Assembly (NCBI GenBank): GCA_013151785.1
Contig: JAADHP010000152.1
Span: forward strand, 1 to 7,066
Source: Nitrospirota bacterium
GTDB taxonomy: Bacteria; Nitrospirota; Thermodesulfovibrionia; Thermodesulfovibrionales; JdFR-85
Reading direction: 5' to 3'
Length of the DNA stretch: 7,066 nucleotides
The notes beneath the pieces are model-generated. The model made no database searches. It had not been told where the DNA came from and saw only the letters and a list, made by a program, of their open reading frames with translations. The position numbers and the translations under genes were made by a program. Positions 1 to 5,164 of the stretch are shown here, in pieces. Each line of letters begins with the position of its first letter. The first letter of the stretch is position 1.

Positions 1-129
1 AAGGGCTTCAGAAAATCAAAGAGGTTCACCAGGAGGGTGAACCTGATTTTCTCCTCGGAGCATGGGGCTCCCCGAAAAGTCGTAGACTTTTTGGGGCAGA
101 AGGCACGGATGGCATGCGAGAATGTCTGA
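1..129 (+). other. Open frame running in from the left edge, ending in repeat sequence; possible 3' end of an upstream gene
   Basis: Frame 1 is open from the first base to a TGA at 127-129, giving 42 codons without a start inside the window. From about residue 9 the translation (FTRR ... APRKVVDFLGQ ... MACENV, then stop) parallels the minus-strand translation of the repeat copy at 4735-4881 (FTRR ... GPRKVVDFLGQ ... MSAENDV, then stop). Length differences between the two copies are whole codons. The frame could be the C-terminus of an upstream gene extended by an in-frame palindromic repeat, or simply an open stretch in a non-coding repeat. The sequence to the left is needed to decide. No known protein family is recognised. 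Confidence 0.25.
25..129 (+). repeat. Dispersed palindromic repeat, copy 1 (inverted relative to copy 2 at 4735-4881)
   Basis: Bases 69-100 are an exact 32-nt reverse complement of 4767-4798, and 25-37 (TTCACCAGGAGGG) is an exact reverse complement of 4869-4881. The order of blocks is the same in both copies, as are weaker matches (CCTCGGA near 53-59, GGATG, GAGAATG). Bases 70-96 form a hairpin with arm CCCCGAAAAGTC, loop GTA and one G-T wobble. Bases 22-30 and 36-44 form a perfect 9-bp hairpin, extended by pairing of 11-17 with 45-51 across a 4-nt bulge. No T-run follows, so these do not look like simple intrinsic terminators. Compared with copy 2, this copy lacks the second large hairpin. 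Confidence 0.8.
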
Positions 130-187
130 GAAGGTAATACCTGTGTGCCTATAAAGTTGACTGGATAGTCAATCACTATTTTAAGGA
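129..187 (+). repeat. 59-bp repeat before miaA, inverted copy at 1574-1632
   Basis: The reverse complement of this segment matches 1574-1632 at 53 of 59 positions without gaps. It sits directly before the miaA ribosome-binding region, so part of the miaA leader or promoter is repeat-derived. Its right part contains the palindrome TTGACTGGATAGTCAA. The segment AATACC...TGCCTATAAAG...CTGGATA also has weak similarity to the arms of the inverted-repeat unit at 4688-4735 and 4921-4990, suggesting that all belong to one diverged family. Confidence 0.8.
157..172 (+). promoter_or_regulatory. Palindrome TTGACTGGATAGTCAA before miaA
   Basis: The arms TTGACT (157-162) and AGTCAA (167-172) are perfectly complementary around GGAT, about 40 nt before the miaA ATG. 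TTGACT also resembles a -35 box. The best -10 candidate, TATTTT at 177-182, is spaced too closely (14 nt), so the promoter reading is weak. The palindrome is broken in the sister repeat copy (TTGCATATCCATTCAA). It could be an operator or a small hairpin; the function is not shown. Confidence 0.25.
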
Positions 188-197
188 TTTTAGACCA

Positions 198-204
198 AGG
201 GTGA
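198..204 (+). promoter_or_regulatory. Ribosome-binding site deciding the miaA start
   Basis: AGGGTGA, whose GGTGA part can pair with the 16S 3' end, ends 8 nt before ATG 213. The alternative GTG at 201 overlaps this motif and has no spaced Shine-Dalgarno of its own. This favours ATG 213 as the miaA start. Confidence 0.55.
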
Positions 205-212
205 ACTGGATT

Positions 213-1157
213 ATGAAAAAAGGTGAAAATAGAATCCTCATACTTACAGGCCCAACCTGTGTTGGAAAAACAGGGGTTTCCCTTTTAATTGCAGAGTATC
301 TATGTACAGAAATTATCAGTGCTGACTCAATGCAGATCTACAGGGGTATGGATATTGGTACAGCCAAACCATCATATGATGAACGTATGAGAGTGACGCA
401 CCACATGATTGATATTGTTGAGCCTTCTGAAAGATACAGTGCAGGAAGATATATTGATGATGTAATCCCCATAATCAAGACATTACATGATAAAGGGAGA
501 ATACCCCTTGTGGTGGGTGGTACAGGGCTTTACATCAGGGCCATGACAAGGGGGATATTCGAGGCTCCTTCTGCAGACCCTATGTTAAGGGAATATTTAA
601 AAGAATTAGAGGAGTCCTCTCCAGGAATTCTTTATGAAAAGCTTCAGGAACTTGACCCTGACAAGGCATCAAGGATCAAACCAGGAGACCTCAGAAGGAT
701 AATCCGTGCCCTTGAGGTGATACTCAAGACAGGCAGCCCCATGTCTGTACTGGAAAGGAAGTTTACAAAACCACTACCCTATGATTTTATCAAGATAGGT
801 CTTACCCGTCAGAGAAGAGAGCTATACAGAATGATTGAAGAGCGTGTTGATGAGATGTTTGAACAGGGTCTTGTGGAAGAGGTAAAAAGATTGCTTGATA
901 AGAACCCATCTGAAACCCCTATGCAGGCAATCGGTTACAAGGAGGTTATAGGGTATCTCAGGGGAGAACAATCCCTGGAGGAGACAAAACACCTGATCAA
1001 AAAGGCTACCAAGCGTTATGCAAAAAGACAGTTTACATGGTTTAGAAAGGAACCAGATATCCAGTGGGTTGATATAACAGGGATGAGGGATGAAAGAAAG
1101 ATATTTGAGAAGGTTTTGAAAGAGACCACCTTAAAGGAACTTCCTATCTTAAAATAA
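213..1157 (+). CDS. miaA: tRNA dimethylallyltransferase (MiaA)
   Basis: MiaA transfers a dimethylallyl group from DMAPP to N6 of A37 in tRNAs that read codons beginning with U; it is cytosolic and supports reading accuracy. Counting from ATG 213 (314 aa, normal for the family), the P-loop GPTCVGKT is at 13-20. The substrate-binding stretch ADSMQIYRGMDIGTAKP is at 37-53, HHMIDI at 63-68 and VVGGTGLYI at 100-108. The C-terminal tRNA-contacting motifs are QAIGYKE (238-244) and RYAKRQFTWFR (268-278). An in-frame GTG at 201 would add four residues but has a poorer ribosome-binding context. In many bacteria miaA lies near mutL or hfq; neither is visible here. The gene appears monocistronic, followed by 564 bp of spacer. 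It is intact and the identification is secure. Confidence 0.97.
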   Translation: MKKGENRILILTGPTCVGKTGVSLLIAEYLCTEIISADSMQIYRGMDIGTAKPSYDERMRVTHHMIDIVEPSERYSAGRYIDDVIPIIKTLHDKGRIPLVVGGTGLYIRAMTRGIFEAPSADPMLREYLKELEESSPGILYEKLQELDPDKASRIKPGDLRRIIRALEVILKTGSPMSVLERKFTKPLPYDFIKIGLTRQRRELYRMIEERVDEMFEQGLVEEVKRLLDKNPSETPMQAIGYKEVIGYLRGEQSLEETKHLIKKATKRYAKRQFTWFRKEPDIQWVDITGMRDERKIFEKVLKETTLKELPILK

Positions 1158-1168
1158 AATACTGATAA

Positions 1169-1241
1169 GACAGGGCACATTATAAAAATACTGCAATCCA
1201 CAGGATTAGTCTACAGAGCAATCTTTTTGCAATACCCTGTC
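1169..1241. other. Weak inverted-repeat structure after miaA
   Basis: GACAGGG (1169-1175) and CCCTGTC (1235-1241) pair over 7 bp. Inside are a small AATCC/GGATT hairpin with loop ACA and a GCAA/TTGC hairpin. It lies just after the miaA stop and could be the 3' end structure of the transcript, though there is no T-run after the outer stem. The internal stems are short, so chance is a real alternative. No gene is seen between 1158 and 1721. Confidence 0.2.
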
Positions 1242-1267
1242 CAATCATCCTTAGCCTGCCCGGAGAG

Positions 1268-1342
1268 GTAACCTGAAGAATCTACTACTTGATAGTTGGG
1301 GCAACAGGTGGTTCATCAGGGCATTAATGCAATAGGATTTAA
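1268..1342 (+). repeat. Decayed copy of the repeat at 4943-5101
   Basis: Bases 1306-1342 match the reverse complement of 4986-5022 at 32 of 37 positions without gaps. Weaker similarity extends left to about 1268 (GGTAACC...GAAGAA). The frame that is open in the other copy (VVHHPIDATGFK) reads VVHQGINAIGFN here, but is interrupted by stop codons on both sides. This copy is therefore non-coding or degenerate. It lies on the plus strand and the partner on the minus strand. Confidence 0.6.
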
Positions 1343-1453
1343 TTATTAACCAGACAGAGCCTTTTCAGCCTTAAGGTGATACATAAGGGTGCTGGTGTTT
1401 GTCACTGTCGGTATTGCTACATGGCCTTCTTCACCACCTCTTGCCTCTTTTTG

Positions 1454-1579
1454 CTGCTCACTGCTTACTGTTCACTGCTCACCGACCTTTCAACTATCCA
1501 CCCATCCACTCATTTACTCATCAACTCACCCTTTTGCTCATCCACTGCTTACTGCTTACTGCTCACTGTTCACTCCTTA
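1454..1579 (+). repeat. Tandem heptamer repeats, consensus CTGCTYA, two blocks
   Basis: Block 1 (1454-1481) is four contiguous 7-mers: CTGCTCA, CTGCTTA, CTGTTCA, CTGCTCA. Block 2 (1545-1579) is CTGCTTA twice, CTGCTCA, CTGTTCA and a degenerate CTCCTTA. The linker is a C/T/A-rich string of similar words (CCATCCACTCATTTACTCA). The layout, including CTGCTCACCG...ACCTT before the linker and CATCCACTGCT after it, recurs at 5094-5147. This resembles the short tandemly repeated heptanucleotides known in several bacterial groups. Open frames across it on the plus strand are low-complexity artefacts. Confidence 0.85.
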
Positions 1580-1632
1580 AAATAGTGATTGCATATCCAT
1601 TCAACTTTACAGGCACATAGGTATTGCCTTCT
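1574..1632 (-). repeat. Inverted copy of the 59-bp repeat before miaA
   Basis: This segment matches the reverse complement of 129-187 at 53 of 59 positions and overlaps the last heptamer by a few bases. Together the two copies bracket miaA and its downstream spacer as a 1.5-kb inverted-repeat unit. The copy ends 90 bp before the toxin gene; between 1633 and 1680 I see only T-rich sequence without a clear element. Confidence 0.8.
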
Positions 1633-1680
1633 TTTTTACAGATTTTTTTCTATCCGCATTTTTGAGTTCGAAAGGAAGGG

Positions 1681-1713
1681 TTGTTTAGAGTGTCTAAAAA
1701 GTATATAATATAC
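1681..1713 (+). promoter_or_regulatory. Promoter and probable operator of the toxin-antitoxin pair
   Basis: A perfect -10 box TATAAT lies at 1704-1709. A weak -35 (TTGTTT, 1681-1686) sits at the ideal 17-nt spacing. The palindrome GTATATAATATAC (1701-1713) covers the -10, and a second ATATAC follows at 1714-1719. A palindrome over the core promoter is what an autorepressing ribbon-helix-helix antitoxin would bind. Autoregulation is established for BrnTA in Brucella; here it is inferred. Confidence 0.6.
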
Positions 1714-1721
1714 ATATACAA

Positions 1722-2027
1722 ATGATAAGATTCAAAAATTTAAAGTCATTTGAATGGGATACAGGTAATATTGACAAAAATTATAAAAAGCACGGAGTCC
1801 ACTGGACAGAATGCGAAGAGGTATTTTTTAATGAACCTCTCATCGTAAAACAAGATCTAAAACATTCTGATAAGGAAGAGAGGTTTTATGTATTGGGAAA
1901 AACAAACAATAACAGGCTTTTGTTTATTGTCTTCACCATCAGGAAAGAAAAGATAAGGGTGATATCAGCAAGAGATATGAATAAAAGAGAAAGGAAGGTT
2001 TATCATGAGATTGAAAAAAATACCTGA
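1722..2027 (+). CDS. brnT: BrnT family type II toxin (ribonuclease-like)
   Basis: The 101-residue protein has the BrnT pattern in order: FEWD (10-13), N16 and KN (19-20), KHGV (23-26), EEVF (32-35), ERFYVLG (53-59), IVFTIR (69-74) and IRVISARDMNKRER (78-91). Family members are RelE-fold RNases that inhibit translation and are neutralised by a cognate antitoxin. The ATG at 1722 is the only plausible start before FEWD. It has no Shine-Dalgarno sequence and lies only about five bases after the expected transcription start, so the toxin message may be leaderless. The coding sequence is visibly more AT-rich than the neighbouring housekeeping genes. The gene overlaps the next by 23 nt. Length and motifs suggest an intact toxin; activity is not shown. 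Confidence 0.92.
   Translation: MIRFKNLKSFEWDTGNIDKNYKKHGVHWTECEEVFFNEPLIVKQDLKHSDKEERFYVLGKTNNNRLLFIVFTIRKEKIRVISARDMNKRERKVYHEIEKNT
1993..1998 (+). promoter_or_regulatory. Ribosome-binding site of the antitoxin, inside the toxin gene
   Basis: GGAAGG, within AAAGGAAGG, ends 6 nt before the antitoxin ATG at 2005. The antitoxin thus has a clear Shine-Dalgarno while the toxin has none, which would favour antitoxin production from the shared transcript. Confidence 0.6.
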
Positions 2028-2268
2028 TTTTAAAACTGAAGACGAAGAGAGAGAATTCTGGGCCAGAGAGGATTCCACTCAATATTTAGACTGGAAGAAG
2101 GCCGAGAGGGCCTCCTTTGTAGATCTTAGACCTACAACTAAAAGCATTTCTATAAGACTACCTATCTACCTTATTGAAGACCTGAAGAGACTTGCACACA
2201 AGATGGATGTACCATACCAATCATTAATAAAGATGCTTCTTGTGGAAGGATTAAAAAAACAGGGATGA
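2005..2268 (+). CDS. CopG/BrnA-type ribbon-helix-helix antitoxin
   Basis: This 87-residue protein is the expected partner of the BrnT-like toxin. The N-terminal half carries the motif typical of type II CopG-family antitoxins: IPDFKTEDEEREFWAREDST (6-25) and then YLDW (27-30), probably the toxin-wrapping part. The C-terminal half is a ribbon-helix-helix fold: strand KSISIRLP (46-53), helix A with YLIEDLKRLAHKMD (55-68), and helix B with YQSLIKMLLVEGLKK (71-85). Such dimers bind toxin and repress the operon. The start ATG lies within the toxin gene (23-nt overlap), giving toxin-first order as is usual for this family. The family is best described as PF12441-like rather than classical BrnA, so no symbol is given. 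No terminator is seen in the 15 nt before the convergent mutS2 stop. Confidence 0.9.
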   Translation: MRLKKIPDFKTEDEEREFWAREDSTQYLDWKKAERASFVDLRPTTKSISIRLPIYLIEDLKRLAHKMDVPYQSLIKMLLVEGLKKQG

Positions 2269-2283
2269 TCATTCCCAGGATAC

Positions 2284-4659
2284 CTACAGACTTACCACTG
2301 TAACACCGTCTCCGCCCTCTTCCTTTCTTCCGGGGCGGAAATTACTGACCAGTGGATGTTCTTTCAGATACTCCCTGATAGCCCTTGATAGTGCACCTGT
2401 ACCAATACCGTGAATGATCCTGATCTCTGAAACCCCTGAGAGGGAGGCATCGTTCAGATAACGTTCCAGTTCAGAAAGGGCTTCATCCACACGATATCCA
2501 AGCAGGTTTATCTCTCCAGGGAAGATGGTTTCCATCTTCTCAGGATTAATAACTGTTGAAGGCTCTTTCTTTTCATTGGCAGCTTTTATTTCTGGTTCAT
2601 AGATATCACTGAAAGGTATATCAAGTTCTTTACCCATCACCACCACTCTGCATCTCTTTGCTGTTCTGTTTAAGCTTTTTATCACCCCTTCCTTTCCTAT
2701 GGTGCCAATATGTACGGTCATTCCTACCTCTATATTTGTGGGGTGTTTTCTTTCAGGCTCTTCAGGAACTATCTTCTTTCTTAAGGATTCTCTATTTCTT
2801 ATAAGTTCCCTCATATACTGTCTTGCCCTTGTCCTGTCTTCCTGCTTTATCTTTCTTAGCATCTCCTCAGCCTCATTTATCGCCTTTCTATAGAATTCCT
2901 CTGCCTTTGTGGCAGCCTTTTTCATGATTTCTCTCTTTTCGATTTTTATTCTTTTTATCTCCTCCATGAGTAAATTCCTCAGGTGCAACAGTTCTGTTCT
3001 GAGTGACTGTACTTTCTCTATCTCACGCTCTATAATCATCTCTTTCTGACTTAAAGATGATAGTATATCCTCAAGGTATCTCTCCTTATCACCAAGAAGC
3101 CCTCTTGCCTCCTCTATAATATCCTCAGGCATACCCAGTCGCTTTGCAATTTCCAGTGCATGGGACTGTCCTGCAATGCCTATCCTTAGCCTATAGGTGG
3201 GTTTGAATTGAAGAATACCATCCTCTTCATGCTGTTCCATGAGCATGGAGCCGTTCTCCAGTCCATCCTCGCCATGGGCAAAGGCCTTGATCAATCCCAG
3301 ATGGGTGGAGACAACTGTAAGGGTTTTCTTCTCCTTAAGTCTCTTCAGTATGGAACAGCCAAGTGCTCCTCCCTCATCAGGGTCTGTTCCTGTGCCCATT
3401 TCGTCGATTATAACAAGGGAGTCCTTTGATGCAGCCTCAAGTATCTCCTTCATCCTGAGAACATGCCCGGAAAAGGTAGAGATGTTTGCCTCAATTGACT
3501 GCTCATCACCAATATCAGCTAATACACTGCGGAGAAATGGAACAGATGTGCCAGAGGCTGCTGGAACAGGTATGCCGCTGAGGGCCATCAATACAATAAC
3601 ACCCACTGTTTTTAAAACCACGGTTTTCCCACCTGCATTAGGGCCTGTTATTACAAGCCCTGTGTATTGTCTGCCCAGTGTGAAATCAAGGGCTACAAGC
3701 TCATCCTCTCTGCCCATCTTTTTTAAGGTTCGCCACAGCAGGGGATGTCGTCCATTTCTTATCTCGATTATCCCCTTTTTGTTTATTTCAGGCAGTTCCG
3801 CACCTATATGTTCAGCAAATCTTGCAAGGCTCTGGAGGATGTCCATCTTTATAACAATGGTATGGTCAGATTCTATCTCCTGTAGCACTGCCCTTATCAT
3901 GGAGGACAGGGTTTTTAGAATTCTGAACTCCTCAAGTTTTTCCTCTGCCCTTAGAGACTCAAGCTCATTGCCCAGTTGTACAGCCTCTCTGGGCTCAACA
4001 AATACGGTCTCACCTGTGTTTGAAATATCATGTATTACCCCTGGGATATGTCCTTTTGAGTCATGTTTAACAGGAATAACCCTTCTGCCGTTTCGTTCTG
4101 TGATGTAAAAGTCCTGGATATGGGGAGCAAGTTGAGGATTATCCAGAATATGTTCAAGGATGGCTTTGATCCTTCTATCAGTTCGTTGAATAGCCCTTCT
4201 TATTTCATACAAATGAGGTGATGCCTCATCCTTGATAGTACCGTCCCTTTCTATTGAACGTTCAATCTCTCTCCTCAGTTCAGGATGTGTATACAATCCA
4301 CTGAGCAGCTTTTTTATTACAGGGGTTTTTATCTCCATGTAAAGCCTCTTCAGGGCCTCAGAGGATGAAAAGAGTGACAGAAAAGCCCTTAGTTCCATAC
4401 CTTCAAGCACTGCATCTTCAGGTCTTAACTTTTCAAACAGGGGAGTCATGGGGTCCATGGGCTCAATTCCTGTCTCCCTTCCCTCACTGAGTAGCCTAAT
4501 GCACTCGGCAACACCACTGAGTCTTTCCAGGAGATGGTTATAATCCCTCAGGGGTCTTAAGGATTGAACACCTTCTCTGCCTTCTGCTGTGGTAGAAAAG
4601 GCTGCCACCATATTCAGTATCTTTTCATACTCAAGTGCCTTGAAGGTTATCTCATCCAT
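2284..4659 (-). CDS. mutS2: Endonuclease MutS2 (MutS family ATPase with Smr domain)
   Basis: The 791-residue protein has the full MutS2 layout and typical length. A core/lever region spans about 1-310. The ABC-type ATPase has Walker A GPNAGGKT (339-346), STFSGH (394-399), Walker B LVIIDEMGTGTD (415-426) and the switch histidine in STH (451-453). A charged coiled-coil follows (about 525-635), then a small beta-rich linker (about 643-690) and a C-terminal Smr domain (716-791) with IIHGIGTGALS (748-758). There is no MutS mismatch-recognition domain. Family members act on branched DNA to limit recombination or on stalled, collided ribosomes, depending on the species; which applies here cannot be read from the sequence. 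One oddity: the motif usually LDLRG at the Smr start reads INLLG (717-721). The ribosome-binding site AGAGG lies 5 nt before the ATG. The gene converges on the antitoxin gene. Confidence 0.97.
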   Translation of the reverse strand: MDEITFKALEYEKILNMVAAFSTTAEGREGVQSLRPLRDYNHLLERLSGVAECIRLLSEGRETGIEPMDPMTPLFEKLRPEDAVLEGMELRAFLSLFSSSEALKRLYMEIKTPVIKKLLSGLYTHPELRREIERSIERDGTIKDEASPHLYEIRRAIQRTDRRIKAILEHILDNPQLAPHIQDFYITERNGRRVIPVKHDSKGHIPGVIHDISNTGETVFVEPREAVQLGNELESLRAEEKLEEFRILKTLSSMIRAVLQEIESDHTIVIKMDILQSLARFAEHIGAELPEINKKGIIEIRNGRHPLLWRTLKKMGREDELVALDFTLGRQYTGLVITGPNAGGKTVVLKTVGVIVLMALSGIPVPAASGTSVPFLRSVLADIGDEQSIEANISTFSGHVLRMKEILEAASKDSLVIIDEMGTGTDPDEGGALGCSILKRLKEKKTLTVVSTHLGLIKAFAHGEDGLENGSMLMEQHEEDGILQFKPTYRLRIGIAGQSHALEIAKRLGMPEDIIEEARGLLGDKERYLEDILSSLSQKEMIIEREIEKVQSLRTELLHLRNLLMEEIKRIKIEKREIMKKAATKAEEFYRKAINEAEEMLRKIKQEDRTRARQYMRELIRNRESLRKKIVPEEPERKHPTNIEVGMTVHIGTIGKEGVIKSLNRTAKRCRVVVMGKELDIPFSDIYEPEIKAANEKKEPSTVINPEKMETIFPGEINLLGYRVDEALSELERYLNDASLSGVSEIRIIHGIGTGALSRAIREYLKEHPLVSNFRPGRKEEGGDGVTVVSL

Positions 4660-4677
4660 TGTTGCCTCTATTAATTA

Positions 4678-4704
4678 ATTATATAAATAACCCCAATCCA
4701 GCAA
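4678..4704 (-). promoter_or_regulatory. Candidate mutS2 promoter
   Basis: On the minus strand a perfect TATAAT (4678-4683) lies about 19 bp before the mutS2 ATG. The best -35, TTGCTG (4699-4704), is only 15 bp away. The surroundings are an AT-rich run, so the -10 may be fortuitous. The promoter lies between the gene and the inverted-repeat unit that starts at 4715, so mutS2 need not depend on tmk transcription. Confidence 0.35.
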
Positions 4705-4734
4705 TAAAGTTTATAGCAGTGGTATGGTAGAGTC

Positions 4735-4881
4735 TTACACATCATTCTCAGCGGACATCCACGGCCTCTGCCCCAAAAAGTCTACGACTTTTCGGGGACC
4801 CTTGGCTGCTTCCGAGGGAATTTTGCGATTCCGGGGTCCCCAAAAATCCCTGATTTTTGGGGCTGTCCCCCTCCTGGTGAA
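4735..4881 (-). repeat. Dispersed palindromic repeat, copy 2, with an open frame to 4905
   Basis: This is the minus-strand counterpart of 25-129, sharing an exact 32-nt block (4767-4798) and an exact 13-nt block (4869-4881). It is longer than copy 1 because it contains the second hairpin (4838-4862). On the minus strand a frame is open from a TTG at 4903-4905 to a TAA at 4735-4737 (56 codons). It contains FTRRGTAPKIRDFWGPRNRK, then PSEAAKGPRKVVDFLGQ and MSAENDV. There is no convincing start or Shine-Dalgarno, so it is listed as a repeat rather than a gene. The plus-strand open frame through the same stretch looks like its shadow. Confidence 0.75.
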
Positions 4882-4887
4882 TCTTAT

Positions 4888-4915
4888 GCAAAATTCAAAA
4901 CGCAAAATTCAAAAC
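4888..4915 (+). repeat. 14-bp tandem duplication GCAAAATTCAAAAC x2
   Basis: Bases 4888-4901 and 4902-4915 are identical and adjacent. They lie inside the inverted-repeat unit, between the repeat copy and its right arm. No function is apparent; such A-rich duplications commonly arise by slippage. Confidence 0.85.
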
Positions 4916-4942
4916 CGTTCAGACTCTACCATACCACTGCTT

Positions 4943-5101
4943 TCAGCTATTCGTTGTTATTATTACAGCTGGATTTGGGTATATTTTAAATCCTGTTGCA
5001 TCAATGGGATGATGAACCACCTCTACCCCTTGTTTCAGAAGGATTGTTGTTTTTTTCAAAGGGGTTGCCCTTCTTTTGACTCCTGACGCTTGACTGCTCA
5101 C
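4943..5101 (-). repeat. Repeat with a short open frame (VVHHPIDATGFK), partner of 1268-1342
   Basis: On the minus strand a frame is open from a GTG at 5099-5101 to a TGA at 4943-4945 (52 codons). It contains ILLKQGVEVVHHPIDATGFK, followed by YPNPAVIITTNS. Bases 4986-5022 match the reverse complement of 1306-1342 at 32 of 37 positions. The frame starts in heptamer sequence without a Shine-Dalgarno and lies downstream of tmk, so a real gene is doubtful. I do not recognise the peptide. It may be the remnant of a short mobile or duplicated gene, or a non-coding repeat that happens to be open. It abuts the right arm of the inverted-repeat unit. Confidence 0.5.
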
Positions 5102-5147
5102 CGCTCACTGACCTTAACCCATTCACTCATCCACTGCTCACTGCTTA
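5094..5147 (+). repeat. Heptamer repeat block, second locus
   Basis: CTGCTCA and CCGCTCA (5094-5107) and CTGCTCA and CTGCTTA (5134-5147) flank a linker (GACCTTAACCCATTCACTCA). This echoes the arrangement at 1454-1579 on the same strand. It sits between tmk and the repeat-rich spacer. No terminator hairpin is visible after tmk. Confidence 0.75.
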
Positions 5148-5164
5148 CTCTTATTTGAACTCTT

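Larger units (their letters stand above)
4715..4941. mobile_element. 227-bp MITE-like unit with perfect 21-bp terminal inverted repeats
   Basis: Bases 4715-4735 and 4921-4941 are exact reverse complements over 21 bp (outer ends AGCAGTGG and CCACTGCT). Looser similarity continues outward (AATCCAGC at 4695-4702 and its counterpart near 4967-4974). The interior holds a hairpin at 4771-4797 and a perfect 11-bp hairpin at 4838-4862 (arm CCCCAAAAATC, loop CCT). It also holds GGAAT/ATTCC pairing (4817-4821 with 4828-4832) and a longer-range GGGGACC/GGTCCCC pairing. There is no transposase and I see no clear target-site duplication. It could be a non-autonomous element, two back-to-back copies of a smaller repeat, or a structured RNA locus. 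Confidence 0.5.

Noticed and set aside
70..96. Intrinsic terminator of an upstream gene
   Set aside because: The hairpin has no following T-run, and the same hairpin occurs in the repeat copy at 4771-4797 away from any matching gene end.
1289..1322. LIVGATGGSSG in frame 3, resembling a flavoprotein or nucleotide-binding loop (UbiX-like)
   Set aside because: A stop follows at once, and the same DNA is explained by the repeat shared with 4986-5022, whose open frame is a different one.
1454..1579. CRISPR array
   Set aside because: The repeats are contiguous 7-mers without unique spacers of regular length, and no cas gene is present.
1376..1620. Three overlapping plus-strand open frames of 63-73 codons
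   Set aside because: They run through the heptamer repeats, and their translations are low-complexity Leu/Ser/Cys/Thr strings in all three frames, with no ribosome-binding site.
3239..4108. A 289-codon plus-strand open frame
   Set aside because: It is antisense to the conserved mutS2 ATPase and core coding sequence, and its Ser/Pro/Thr-rich composition is that of a shadow frame.
4715..4941. tRNA or riboswitch locus
   Set aside because: No cloverleaf with T-arm consensus is present, and the pairing is dominated by inverted repeats shared with other sites.
4724..5086. A 120-codon plus-strand open frame in the repeat-rich spacer
   Set aside because: It crosses the inverted repeat arms, hairpins and tandem duplication and has no Shine-Dalgarno. 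The minus-strand frames through the same sequence are the ones shared between repeat copies.
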